From assembly GCF_918797505.1 (NCBI RefSeq), contig NC_092795.1, forward strand, positions 33,219,131 through 33,283,130: a DNA stretch of 64,000 nucleotides, read 5' to 3'. Below, piece after piece: positions 35,901-50,600 of this stretch. The position numbers were made by a program, and so were the translations under genes. The notes under the pieces are model-generated. The model was not told where the DNA came from, did no database searches, and saw only the letters and a list, made by a program, of their open reading frames with translations. Every line of letters begins with the position of its first letter. The stretch's first letter is position 1. Source of the stretch: Bemisia tabaci (taxonomy: Eukaryota > Arthropoda > Insecta > Hemiptera > Aleyrodidae).

Positions 35901-38610
35901 AAATTTGGGGGGGGGGGGGCTAGGGGCCAAGGTCCATTTTTAGCGAAATCACACGGTAAAAAGCTCATTCATTCGTGCCACGAAACGAAAATTTCCAGCC
36001 TTGATCCCTATGTAGTTTCAGAGCTGAATGTGGAAAAAATCAGAGAGTTCATCCCGTCACAATCCCAGGAATTTACTTCGTACTATGGAGAAAATTCACT
36101 AGAATTTGCAATAAAATCCGCACAGCCGTTTTCATGTAAAAAATTAAAATTCCTAATTAAATTTAGCAATGGCTAATGTGGCTTGGTTCCTTTCTGTTTA
36201 ACGCTGTCCATTTACTTCTAGATTCATTTTCATAAAAATTTCTGGACGACGAGTAACTTTGTTGGGTTAGAGGAAAAAATTCAAAGCACCGGAGCGAAAG
36301 CCCCTGACTTTTCTGGGTTGGTCAAAATTCCCCATACACGTACATATAAGTCGCTTTACAGCACTCCCTCGCGCTCTACGACTCCTAACCTCCACTGTTC
36401 TCTTTCAAACCACAAATCTTGGGGGATTGAGCACCTTAACATTTCCGCTTCAATCCCTTCCCTCCAACCTTTCATTGGGCGCCCTCTGCGTCTTCTCCCA
36501 GGAGGAACCCAGTCAAGGACCTTCTTCGGCAACCTGTCTCCTGCCATTCTATGGACATGACCATACCAAATGAGTTGTTTAGTCATAATGTCATGCACGA
36601 TGGTCTGTTTGGCATCCATGATCTCCCGTACCGTCTCATTCCTGACGCAATCCTTTCTGGAAAAAAAAAATCCCGCAAAATTCCCCGACTTTCCAAAAAG
36701 TCACCGTGGGTGAGTTGACTGGACTTGAGAGACACCCTGTCGCTGGAGACAATGTTAAGAACACGGTCACACACACGTGAAGCGAGTGGAGTAAAACGGC
36801 AAAGCCGCACGTGTGGTGTATGGTGGCTCGTGCGGGCATTCCGATATACGTGCGCCACTTGGGCGTCGGCGTCGGCAGCGTCGCGACGCCCAGGGCTCCC
36901 AGCTCGGCGCTCACCCCCTGGGGCCTGGGCCAGCCTCGAACTTCTGCCACATCGTACGTAACTTACGGCCAAATTAACTCAGAACTCCAGCCAAAGACAA
37001 AAACCAAGACTCACGGTTTGTCAAGTTCATATACGAACCAAATTTTGGTTCGGATCTGCGGCAGAATCTAAAATTTTCGTCCAATAAGATTTAAGTATGG
37101 ATTAGAAAAAAATTGGTTCTGTGAACTGGAAACTTTCGATTCGCAGGGTGTCTATTAAAACAAGTTGGCCAGAAATCAGTACTTATACAGTACTCTTTCA
37201 GTACATTCCCAAGAAATTCAGTAACTTCTAGACGGACAAATTCAGTACTTTTTCAGTACCTCAATAGACGAAATTCAACAAAATTTCAAAAATTTGAATT
37301 TCTACCTCCAATTACAACAAAAATGACAAAAAGATGAAAAAATTCCGGACGCCTTTGCGGAGTACCGCACTTTTTTCGTACTTCCGGACCGCCCTTAAAA
37401 AATCCGTACTATTTCCGGACTTATATAGACACTATGGAGTGCTTCCAAGAACTATACATTAGATGTGATGAGCAAGACATCGAGGTAGGAATTATAGTGA
37501 AGGCCTAAAAAAAGACATTTTGGTTAAATATCGAACAAAAACCAGGTATTTGAATTGTTTTAAAGTTAGAGAAATAATTTGTTTTTCTTTTTTCTTCCGC
37601 ACGCCTTTTTTCCTCTCTGCAGAAAACTCTCGATTCATTGGAAACCAAAAATGAGGATGATTATACCCTGTCCTTCCGATTAAGGCAATCCCGCGCTCGA
37701 GCACAGCCGCAGATTCCACGTGCAACTATTTTAACTCCTGTGTCGTTAAAGTAGTATCACAGTATTTGAAGGGTTTTTTTACCCGGTGCAACAGAACCTC
37801 CTTTTACACGGTCCGTCGGAAGCAAAGTGATTATCATTGGCATGTCATTATATTAATGCATTATGCGACACGGAAAAAATTCGAGTGTTGGGTTTATCGA
37901 TCACTATTATATATTTCTTCTTCATCGATCGAAATTACTTACACATGATGCAGTAATGTTCATGTGTTGATCAGTAATCATTGGACAAGTGCTATTTAGT
38001 TCGTTCCACTCATCTATGTGTTTCATCAAACGATGAAAAGCGCTAATTATTTCTATTTAGAATTCTTCGCTAGATTCTTAGAGTTCTTAGAAATTCGTTT
38101 TTAAGGGAAACGTTGCAACTTTGCGTTGAAGGCGGCCCAGACTGCCAAAATGCTCGGCGCGAGCTGGTTACTATCGTGACCTTACATCAAGCTAGTCAAT
38201 TAAAAAAGAGAGAGAGACAGGCAGGGAGAAAAGCTTGACGGCTTAGATGTTCGCAACTTCGTTACACTTATTAATCTTGCCTGTTTTCTAGTCGCACAGC
38301 CGTGGCATATCCAATGCAGTTCGGTCGTTACTTTAATTAAAAATAACGATTGGGCGCTGCCAAATGCGCCGCGAAAAATAAACAAACCGCGCTTGATCCA
38401 ACAGGAGGATTCGACAGCAGAACGCCAATGACGCCAAAACGCCAATGCTGCACCCTCCAAAAAAACTGTTGCTGGATTTTACAGCGTGCTTAGTTTCTAT
38501 AGTGTTTGACGAATCTGTCGAATTTATTGGTATTAGGGCCAGTTCTATCACCTCTGTTCAAAACTTTGAAGGGTGCTTTGCGCATATCACATTTCGATGT
38601 CCAACACTGG

Positions 38611-38646
<36 letters not shown>

Positions 38647-41600
38647 ACACATTGGCTCTAGAGTCCAGACTCTTGAATACATTGACAAGAAAAAGGACTC
38701 TTAATTCAATCAGATTTGAGCTTAAATCAAAAGGAAATCCGCTCAAATAAAGAGGCTCGGTTCTTGATTAAAGGTTAAATCTGATTGAATCAAGAGTATT
38801 TTTTCTTGTCGATGTTTTTAAGAGTCTGGACTCTAGATCCAATGTGTTTTTTTTCCAGTGAATGGTGCTAATGCTTTAAACATACAACAATCAGTTCGCT
38901 GGTCCCTATTGTTTTGCAGCTGACAAACGTTCAACGAGGTTACTGTTAACGCTCTTTTGAGTTTAATCGAACGAATAGAGAAGTAAAACACACCGAAACG
39001 CACTAATGATTGCTAATTAAAAAACGAACATTTACCCAAAAATGTGACAGTTTTTAATTCGTGAATGGTACATCCAACCATCGAATATTTGCAATGGTGC
39101 ATGTATGTTATTACATGTCAATCGTAGTCACTAAACTTCCGACGCGACAGACCGCGGAAAGGAAAATTCAAACGTACCGCACGGAAAAATTAAATTGCTG
39201 ATTCAGCAATTTTGTAGTTAAAAAAAGTGTCTGCCATGTTTCAATGTAGATTTTACAAAAAAGAATGCTACTTTTACCACCCCCGTGGTTAAATTAGCTT
39301 TTCACTATTGTAAAATGTACATTCGAAACACTGCAACCACTTTTTTCAACAATTGAATTGTTACATCAGCGATCCAATTTTTCCGTGCGGGTAAAAATCG
39401 CCTTCAATAACTGAGATACTGCTTTAACGACACAGGAGTTAAAATAGTTGCATGCAGAATCTGAGTTTTAACTCAGGTTGGTGCGTTACACGTTGGAGGA
39501 TTCGGAGGACGCTAGGAACCCTGATAAGAATCGGCAACTACGGTGCGAATAAAATTACACTACTACACACCTCTACGGGGTCGGGAGGTGGTATGAGTGC
39601 GTTCACTAGTTTAAAATTAATTGTCTGGATCTTGATCGGGGCGGCCGGCAGGGCTCCGAGCAGTGCTGCCACCGGTTCATTCCCCGATTTTCTTCTGCCC
39701 CCGGCAGCATAAAATTGCGGCAGAGCGAACAAATTTTTCTCCGATTTGACTCTGAGATCCGACAACCCTGCTCCTGGGAGGTGAAGGTCTTCCAATAGAG
39801 ACATTAATTTTACAGCTTTCCTCGGGTTGGTTTGGCTTCATTTTTTTTCGAGCTCGGCACGAGGTCGAAGGGCATGGTTCATGCTGGCCAGAAAACCAAA
39901 AAATCAAGGACATTCAACACTTTTAAAATTATCTCTACATTTTATTTTTATTTTTTAAGGTAGAATTTGTGTGAATTGTTAAGTATGATGATGGGTCACT
40001 GAACAATTCCAGAAATTAAACATCAAAATGCGTGTTCTCCCCTTAAGATTTGACGTGGAAGACGGTAGGAAAATTAATCTGTTGCACACATCAAGAGATA
40101 ATCGGTCAAATAAGTACACTCGCTAAAGTTAAAATCGCAAAAAAAATCAATTGAACCACATCAGAAATGCTAAAATTCACTCTAGAACGCAGAATTTGCC
40201 AACTCCTCCAATGAACGTTCTACATGCTGACAAAGAGAGAGTAACATATTTATCGTTTTATATTGGAGTTTACCTGCAGTAATTCATTGATCAATCGTCT
40301 GTGTCAACACACGAGAGAGAAACTGGTACACATGCAGTCTAGGGCGGGAAAACAAACTGACCTTTCGGCTTTTACGTGATAGGTCATTCCATCTTCCAGC
40401 CATGGGCTGCTTCAGACTAGACCGTTCGGTGCATTTGCGTCTGACGACGCGAGGCGAGAAAGGACCACTTGACTCGTCACTTAACTCGTCGACTGAAGAA
40501 CAACGATCAACATTAGGTTCAGATTAAGACAGTGGACAGTGGGCTAAACTAGAGTATGCACTTGTACAGGGACAGTATGGACATATGGAGATTGGGTTTG
40601 ATCACTTGATTAGGCCGTGAAGCTCTTGGGACCCAAAAGGGCAGCCGATAAATGATAAAGGAACTCACCTTATCCAGAGCTAAATACAATCACAATTGTT
40701 ACTACCTGACGTTTCAAATATTATTATCAAAAAACACATTAAATTTCGTTTTTTTGCGTGCATTTCCTCAGTCTTTCGGTGAGTTGTTCATTAGTGTACA
40801 TTTTTGGCCACTTTGGTTTGACATATAAATAGGAAAATTGGCAGCGACAATTTGCAGGCGTTTTTCTTCGTGGGAAGATGGAGTGCCTCCTTGGGCCCTT
40901 AGACCTCAATGTTACAACAAGTCAATACTCTCCTTATCCAGGCACTCTAAGAAAAACCATCAATTTTCAACTTGAATACGAGAAATTGGCCGTGCCAAAC
41001 TTTTTTCAAGTGAATAAAGTTAATTATACGGATTGAGGATTGCTGAGCGAAGCTGATGTTACACGAGAACTGCAACCGATAAGATATGAACATATACAGT
41101 GGTTAGTATTAGAGCCAACCATAGCATTAGTGTCTCTTGAAATCGAAATCGTATCGTGTCTTTAATGAGTCGTTAATTGGTTACACGATTTGTTTATGTA
41201 TGATGAATTAATACAATTATCTACAGAATTTGGACATAGGGTATGTTCGGCTGTTTCGGCAACGTGTCCTGTCGAATACCCCGGTGGGCAATCGCCAAAA
41301 TTTGGGCAAATTGTTGGCTGAACTGAACCACGGATCCACTTCCATTGAAGCGACTGCATCGTGCTTTAATTTTAAAGAGTCTGGACGGTTTGAGACTCGA
41401 GTCGTGATTGCTTCCGATATGAGAACTGTTTATTTCCTGTATCCGAATCGGACAAAGCGTGCTGCGCTCTAATTTTGACGCGTTGTAGTAGGAATCGCGA
41501 CTGCCAAGGTTGTGTGGCGGGCTCTGCGGAGAGTTGACTGGAAGGGAATGATTTTTGTCGGTCACCCCATCATTCTTATCTGCCGTGCCAAGGAAAAACG

Positions 41601-44600
41601 CCGTATAAGCCTTTAAGCGTTACAAAACTTCCCTTAATGAAATAAAAGTTAGTAGGAAAATTTGTGGATATTTTACTTTCACTTTTTACGAGAATTTTGT
41701 TCGCAGTTTATTCTTAAGTACCTGAAAATTTTCAAGGAAAAGTTCTCATACATTTCCTCAAAAATAAATATATTTTATCCCCAGAAATCTGGCAACATTC
41801 GAATGTTCATCATCGACTTTTTCATCAGCACGACAGCACTGGTCCTGCGATCTAATGGAAAAAGTTCTGTGGCTCAATGTAAGCGGCAAGAAATAGAGAA
41901 AAAGAAGGTTTGAAAAAAGTACGATTTTAAGGATTTTTTTAAGACTGCCGGCAATGGGTCACTTGTACTAGTCACAGAATTGTCTTTTGATGCTTCATTC
42001 TTGAAGCTCAGCTAAAGCTAAAAATGATAAGATTTGTCCAAAAGTCAACTTTATACGTTGAACATTAACCGAGATATCGTCCTTCGAAAACTCAGGTTAT
42101 TGACGTCATCCACCGCGGCAGTACATACATTACATGTTATGCACAACCTCGGTTGATGACATCATACATCCAGTTTTTCAGGGCGCGATATGTCGGTTAA
42201 TATTCAACTTAGAAATTTGCTGTTGGGACGGACCTTATTATTTTTAGCTCGTCTACAAGACTAAAGCATCAGAATACGATTCTGTGACCAGCGCAACTGT
42301 GCCATTACTCAACTCCGCAATTCCTAAAACCTCTAAAAATTGATTTCGCATGATTTGCACATTGAATTCTTCATAAATGCCACTCAAATCTGGCTTTAGA
42401 AGGATTCTATAACCAGCGCAACTGACCCATTTCTGAACTCGGCAACCCCTGAAACCTCTAAAAATTGATTTCGCATGATTTGCGAATTGACTTCTGCATG
42501 AATGCCGCTCAAATCTGACTTTCGAAGGATAGTGCGGGACAGCAAGGACGGATTGTTTCCGTGTTGCGGGATAACGGGACCGGCTGTCGGCCGGGGCCGG
42601 GGCTGATCCAATTAACGTGACAAAAAAGGTTGCGCGGCTCCCTGCGGTGGCGCACGCTGCACGGTGGGACGGTGGCGGACCCCGAGCTCGAGCAGATTGT
42701 CAAGGACTACTACGATATCGCTTCCACTCCAGGCACTCGCCACAGTCTCGCGTCTTCCAAGTCGCCAGATTCGCCGCTCCACTTGGTTGCCAAAAATTCA
42801 GGGAAATTCATTGCGTTTCCAGGATGTCTGGCAATTTAAAAAAAAAATTCCTGACATTTCCCTCACAAAAACACCAAAAAACCGGGGGGAAATTCAAAAT
42901 TTTCTGACAGAGGAAAAACTAATTCCCAGACATTTTAGACAAAAATGAAACAAATCCTTAATTTTTCGACCTATTTGAACTGATTTGATATAAGTGAGAA
43001 TTTTTTTCATTATTTAGGATTACTAGAGGGCTCCGCCCCCTGGCCGCTCCGCGGCCCAACCCCCTCGTAGATTCTGTCAATTCATGATGAAAATATCACA
43101 CAATTTTTTTTAATTCCCATTATTCTTGTAATTTTTATTAATACTGCTGAAGTTCTGTTAGATACTTATTCATTCAAAACATCATCATCAATTTAGCTAC
43201 AAACTTACTTCAATTAAGTTTGGAATTTATAGATAAGGTGAATAATCTGTTTGAAACGGTTTATATGGGATAAAACATGATGGATGGAAAGTAAACATGA
43301 TGGCCTTTTTTGTGTGTACGTCCGTGTCATTCCGCATTCTCATTGGTCTTTCATTAACCAATCAGAAAACGTCATTGAAAATCCCCGGGAAATTTAAGTG
43401 TATTCTTCCGTAAATCATTCGATATTAATGATAGGTAGACACGGATAAAAATGGGATGTATTTCTTCTAATTAACCAGGATAAAATGGAGGAATATTACC
43501 TATACAGGATAGTCCTGGAAAAACGGGATGTACCTCTATTAATAAACTGGGATGAAGGGAAGGATATCGATCTTCGTGTATCGCTCTTCGATATATCGTT
43601 TGATTTAAAGGAGTATTGATTGGGATAAAAGGTGATTTCTTCTCATTAACCAGTATAAAAGGTAGTAATATTACCTATACAGGATAGTCTTGGAAATAAT
43701 GGGATGTACCTTTATTAATAAACCGGGATGAAGGGAAGGATATCGATCTTCGTGTATCGCTCTTCGATATATCGTTTGTTCTAAAGCAGTATTGACTGGG
43801 ATAAACGGGATTTCTTCATAATAACCGGGATAAAAGGGAGGAATTTTACCTGTACAGGATAGTCATGGATAAAACGGGATGTAACTATGTTAAGAAACCG
43901 GGATAACAGGAAGGATATCGATCTTCGATACATCGTTTGTTCTAAAGCAGTATTGACTGGGATAAAACGGGATTTCTTCATAGTGACCGGGATAATATGC
44001 AGTAATTTTACCTATACAGGATAGTCATGAATAAAACGGGATGTAACTATGTCGAGAAACCGGGATAACAGGAAGGATATCGATCTTCGATACATCGTTT
44101 GTTCTAAAGCAGTTTTGACTGGGATAAAACGGGATTTCTTCATAATAACCGGGATAAAAGGGAGGAATTTTACCTATACAGGATAGTCATGGATAAAACG
44201 GGATGTAACAATGTTAAGAAACCGGGTTAACAGGTCGGGCTTCTCCGATTTTATCCCGGTCGTGATTTAGGGATTTTATCGTCAAAAAATGGGAAAATTG
44301 GGGAGAGGAACGGGCAGCCTCGCCGTATTGTGATTATCGATACATGCGATTATCAGTTTGATGTGTTTTTTGTGTTTGTTGTGTGTTTAGTGTCACAAAA
44401 AACACATCAAATGCATCATGAAACACAGCAAACACATCCAACACATCATGAAACACAATCAAACATCAAACACATCAAACACATCATGAAACACAGCAAG
44501 CACATCATGAAACACATAAAACACATCAAACACGTCAAACACATCATGAAACACAATCAAACACATCAAACACAGCAAACACATCATGAAAAACAGCAAA

Positions 44601-47600
44601 CACATCATGAAACACAATCAAACACAACAAACACACCATGAAACACAATCAAACAAATCAAACACATCAAACTGACAATCGCATGTATCGATAATCGCAA
44701 TGACAATTTTACCTAAACAGGATAGTCATGGATAATCCCGTTGTATCCCAGTCAATACTGCTTTAGAAGAAACGATGTATCGAAGATCGATACACAAAGA
44801 TCGATATCCTTCCTGTTATCCCGGTTTCTTTATGTAGGTACATCCCGTTTGTTCCAAGACTATCCTGTAGAGGTAATATTCCTACCTTTTATACTGGTTA
44901 ATGAGAAGAAATCACCTTTTACACCAGTCAATACTCCTTTAAATGAAACGATATATCGAATATCGATAAAACACATCAAACACATCAAACTGAGAATGCT
45001 GCGGTTGCTTAGCAACCGCGGACCCGTTCCTCTCCTCAATTTTCCCATTTTTTGACGATAAAATCCCTAAATCACGACCGGGATAAAATCGGAGTAGCCC
45101 GACCTGTTAACCCGGTTTCTTAACATTGTTACATCCCGTTTTATCCATGACTATCCTGTATAGATAAAATTCCTCCCTTTTATCCCGGTTATTATGAAGA
45201 AATCCCGTTTTATCCCAGTCAAAACTGCTTTAGAACAAACGATGTATCGAAGATCGATATCCTTCCTGTTATCCCGGTTTCTCGACATAGTTACATCCCG
45301 TTTTATTCATGACTATCCTGTATAGGTAAAATTACTGCATATTATCCCGGTCACTATGAAGAAATCCCGTTTTATCCCAGTCAATACTGCTTTAGAACAA
45401 ACGATGTATCGAAGATCGATATCCTTCCTGTTATCCCGGTTTCTTAACATAGTTACATCCCGTTTTATCCATGACTATCCTGTATAGGTAAAATTCCTCT
45501 CTTTTATCCCGGTTATTATGAAGAAATCCCGTTTTATCCCAGTCAATACTGCTTTAGAACAAATGATGTATCGAAGATCGATACACAAAGATCGATATCC
45601 TTCCTGTTATCCCGGTTTATGAATAAAGGTACATCCCGTTATTTCCAAGACTATCCTGTATAGGTAATATTACTACCTTTTATACTGGTTAATGAGAAGA
45701 AATCACCTTTTATCCCAGTCAATATTCCTTTTAATCAAACGATATATCGAAGAGCGATACATAAAGATCGATATCCTTCCCTTCATCCCAGTTTATTAAT
45801 AGAGGTACATCCCGTTTTTCCAGGACTATCCTGTATAGGTAATATTCCTCCATTTTATCCTGGTTAATTAGAAGAAATACATCCTATTTTTATCCGTGTC
45901 TACCTATCATTAATATCGAATGATTTACGGAAGAATACCTTTAAATTTCCCGGGGATTTTCAATGACGTTTTCTGATTGGTTAATGAAAGACCAATGAGA
46001 ATGCGAAATGACACGGACGTACACACAAAAAAGGCCTTATTTTTTTTTACTATAGTAAGATAAGATATTGTAATAAATAGAGCGGAATATTATGACGCCT
46101 AAACTTATGCGAGATATTTTTGCCTCATTTTGAAAATTTAAAACACAGAAACCCTGGTTTCTGCATGGTGCGCTGAAGTCTTTAGGGCATTAGTGCAAAT
46201 GAACAGCGACAAAAAAACTCGGTCGTATCCCTAGAGATTGGGGGGAGGGGGGGGGGGGGGGTTATTGACAGTGTAGACCTATCGACGACGGTGAGATTGC
46301 AAAAACACGTATCTCGTTTGGTGACGCTATGGACTGCCTGTCTCGATTGATTTATAGCAGGAAAAACGCAAAACGTCACTGGTTGGACTCCCTTAACTTT
46401 CGTTCTCTCTGTGAAATATATCCTGTGAAAATTTTAAGCGATGGTGCTGGTTCGTCATCTTTGAAAAAATTCAAAAGAAAGCGAATATTTTGAAACACCG
46501 AGAACAAGATGAGCATTTCCACAGTCTCATTGTCCATCCGTCATACTCGAGGCGAAGAAAATCGCAGCTCTGACAATGCTCATAGAAAATTTCAGGTTCC
46601 ACCTACTATACTAGAAGCGTGGTTACGATGTTTCAATGGTGGTAACAATTCTGTAGTTCTCGTGACATTGCTAAATTGTTACCAGAACAGAACTATGTGC
46701 GACCGTAAAATTAACAATACAACCACGGCTAGAAAGACGGTGGGATCTGGAATCCACTATGAGCATCGTTAGAGCAACGATTTTTTCCCTCCAAATTCCA
46801 AAGGGACACACTTTTTTTTTCGAAAAAGGAGGGAGGACCAAAAGTGAACAATTCTAGAACATCGCCGAAAATAATCTCATGGAAGACAAATCAAATCCAA
46901 ATCGTGAAGTGAGACACCTTACTTCTCCAGGCGCGACGACGACGATGCGTTCACATGATACTGCATGCAACTATTCGAGCTCTACGGATGTCTGTGTTGC
47001 ATACCGCATAATTGAAGGCGCCCTGGTTTCCAACGTTCTCCCGGCCGCATATTCCCAAACCCCGCGTGGATTTTGAAAAATCTAGCCTGTCCTCAAAATC
47101 GTTAGCCGCTGCCTTCTGAGCCCTGCCGCGGTCGGCATGGGCCTCTTCAGCAAGTGGCCTTGGGCACTGCGGCCATCCTCTCTCCTTTCTCCTTTCTCCC
47201 GTCTCGCGTCTCGCCGCGCCGTCTGATTGTCTCTTCAACCCTTCGGAATGAATGGGGGTGACCTCGCGGTCCACTCTTTTTGTTTTCCGGAAAATATCTT
47301 CTTCCTCCTCAAAACAAGCCCTTCGCAGAGTTGTCACATGTTGAGTGCATTTTGAAATGCACCATTGACTTGTTCATGAAAAACCGTGATTATTCGATCC
47401 ACTTGGGACGATTTTTTCAGGTCAGAGTCAAGTCATACCCTGTCTCTTCCGAGATGGATTTCAAATACCAAACATCGATGATATTGATGCAGGCGGCATG
47501 TTGCCTCCTAATTTTTCAGTGTCCCAGGGATGTTCGTGCCGAACAGCACGTGTTGTTACTCGGGATATTTGTCCAACCGATATGGACAACGGAAACGGGG

Positions 47601-50600
47601 AAAATTCGCTTCACGAGGTGCTCGCGGAAGTTTTCGGGGAAAGCCATTTTGAAATTGTCGAAAGTTGTGTCTTGGGGTTTTAATAGCTCTCCTATTGATT
47701 CGGGTGAGACACCAAGTGCATATTCATCCTCGCAAATGCAGAGACTTTTTTTTATAACTTTTCTTCACCACCAGGTTTACTGTTTATCCTTTCAAGCAAG
47801 GTGATAGGTTCTGCGCAGAACTATATAAGTAAAAGGAAGGAAATAATTGAAAAAAGAAAAAAAAAATTACTTGAATTTTTCGTCAAGAATACTGCTCTTG
47901 TATCAAGAATAAGGTCACTGGAATAAGGCCGAATCCTGCTTGATATGAGCGGCAGCGGCTTTTTTCTCAAAGTAGGTACCCATTTTGCAGCTTAAGCCAA
48001 GAGAAATCTCCTCCTAGCGGCAAATTCAAGAATATTAATTCTTACGTAATCATTTTTTTCCAGTACAAAAGCTCCGCAAATTCCACTAATCAAAGAGGCT
48101 TGTGAGATGCATATGCATTGCGCTGCTCTAAAAATGTTCCGAGAGTTTTCCATCAAAAATGTTTTTTACAAAGAACAAAACGGTAGGCATAGCCAATAGA
48201 CAAGTTTATTGATCATGCGATCAACGAAGGTGACGTCATGACTCTGCATTGCGAAATTTTCGGCATTAAAAAATATTTCCACTGCACGTAATTTAGGCAT
48301 TTTTCGGTGAAAGGGCGTATGAGACGTCCATTTCTGCTAAGATTGTGCAACGTAGTTCTCTATCCGACTGTTTTGCTGTTTATTTTTCGTTGAATCTGCT
48401 CAGAGTTTTTCCTGGCGATTTAAATGACATAAATCGACTGTGAATGAATTTCATTTGCCGCGAACGGTAAGAAAACTGCGCAATCGCAACAGCATGGCAA
48501 GCTCCATTCGCCCTTTTACCGAAAAAGTCCTCAAATTCTGCTGTTTCAAAAGATTCAACTGAATAAATAAATATTACATCGATTAATTCGTGGCCAAAAC
48601 TGCAGAGAAGAAATCAGAGGAAGGGCATGAAGGTTGGACGGAGATGAGAGACTACCTGAGCCGAGCCAGTGCGCATGAGTCTCGGACCAGCACAAGGGGC
48701 TTCGGTTGGGGTCTAAACTGGATTTCAAAATCCACGCGGGGTTTGGGAATATGCCTCCCGGCCACTGTGAAAAACACGGCTCGGGCGCTGTTTCAAGACA
48801 CTGCAGTTTAAAAGCGTTACTTTAATACCGAAGAACAATTGAAACGAGCACTCTGCCACTTTAAATTGTATTTTTTCGAGGGAAAATAAATTCCTTCATG
48901 CCCGGAGTTGAAGGGGATTCGTTACGTTTCATTATTTTTAGATGACCTTCCTATTTTGAAACTTAAGGCACAAAAAACATTACTAGGATGCGTTGCTGAG
49001 AGTCGGCTATTGTATGGTGAGAGCTGATAGCTGCATGTTTGTAGAGGACGTTTTATGATCTTTATTCTCCACTAATTCGTTAGAAAATCAACCGATTGAA
49101 AATTCATGTTTGAAATTTTTACGAAACACAGGTAGAGACTTGACGAAAAATCAGTGAAAATTGAAGAAAAATAAGATGTCCATTAAAAATCCTGGGATGC
49201 ATTTTCCTTACCATGGAAAACTTCTTTGAAATTTCCTTTTTGACAAATATTCCCTGATTAGACCGGAAATGTTTCGCTGCCTCATAAACCCCAGTAATCT
49301 TCGATTCATACAAGTCCTCGAAACCGTGCTTTAAAACACTCTGTTTCTGGTTCCTTCACAGATCAGACAACAAAGCGCGCGGAGAGCCTGGTGAGGGGGG
49401 AGGGGGGGGGGGGGGGGGGGCGAGCGAGAGGCAGGAAATAATGAGCTTTTCAAGGAACGGCCTTGCTCGGAATCGCCGTCAACACCGCGGAGCCCACACG
49501 GGTTTCGCACCGTCGCAAAAGCGCCCATGTTCGCGGGATCGCCGCGAGGAGTCGCGCTGTTCCTCATTCGCCGATGATCTCCTCTCGGATGGAGCGATGG
49601 GGCATCGGATCTGTATCACGGCGAGTGTGTCTGTGCATCACCCTCGAGGGTCATGGATCACGACCGCGCTCGCCGCGCCGAGCCGCACAGGAAGACACAG
49701 ACACCGCTCGAGAGGTTGAAACAGGAGTCAATGGCGACGAGGGAGCGAGCTCGAGGAAAACTGATATGACCTCGTCGGCATTGAAGAGTTACGTTGTGCA
49801 GATCCGTTTTAGACGTTCTGTCAAGAGTTTTTAATACTACTTGGGGCTGAATTTTGTTGGTCCTTCCACCGCACTGGAAAAAAAAAACACATTGGATCTA
49901 GAGTCCAGACTTTTGAAAACATTGACAGGAAAAAATACTCTTGATTCAATCAGATTTTTGCTTAAATCAAAAGGAAATCCGCTCAAATTAAGAGGCTTGA
50001 TTCTTGATTTAACCAAAAATCCGATTGGACCAAGAGTATTTTTTCTTGGCGATGTTTTAAGAGTCTGGACTCTAGATTCAATGTGTTTTTTTCCCAGTGC
50101 GTTCTTAAAGCATCCAGCCCATCTATAAACTGGGGCCTTCAAACTGGCACTAATAGGCTATTTCTGTCGAAATTTATTAAAAATTTCAAAATCTGATCTT
50201 TGGTATATCCCGAACTCATCGGTTACCTCCAAAGATTTCCAGGCCGACGCTCTACGAAAGGCAACAGTCAACAATTCCATCGATGAGCCTCTTTGAAGCC
50301 CCTAGTTTGTATGTGGGCAGGACGTTAGAAATTTTGCTTTGAAGGGCATGGAAAAGCACTCAGAGTGCGTGAAAGGATACGGAGTTTCATGGCTAAAATC
50401 CTTGAATTTTTGTGGATCCTTAAGAAATTCCTTATTTTTTAGACGAAGCCTTGATTCATTCGGAATTTTCTCTCAATTTCTTCTAGTATTCACGCGAACA
50501 GTATGTTTTCCTTCGAGATTTTACAGTTCATTAGTGAATGAATAGCGATGAAAAGTTGTCTTGGACATTGCTATTTGAAACCATTCGTCTTGATCAGATA

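Noticed and set aside
43302..46036. CRISPR-like or centromeric array reading of the regular subunits
   Set aside because: Subunits are 161-178 bp without unique spacers and are mirrored in two arms, so it is a fold-back element in a eukaryotic intron.
47280..47804. 174-codon plus-strand frame
   Set aside because: No domain, homology or splice context I recognise. Kept only as a note in the gene-free segment.
49839..50142. Frames on both strands through the palindromic elements (also 38445-38750, 63143-63540)
   Set aside because: The same peptide-like text appears on both strands because the DNA is palindromic. Not coding.
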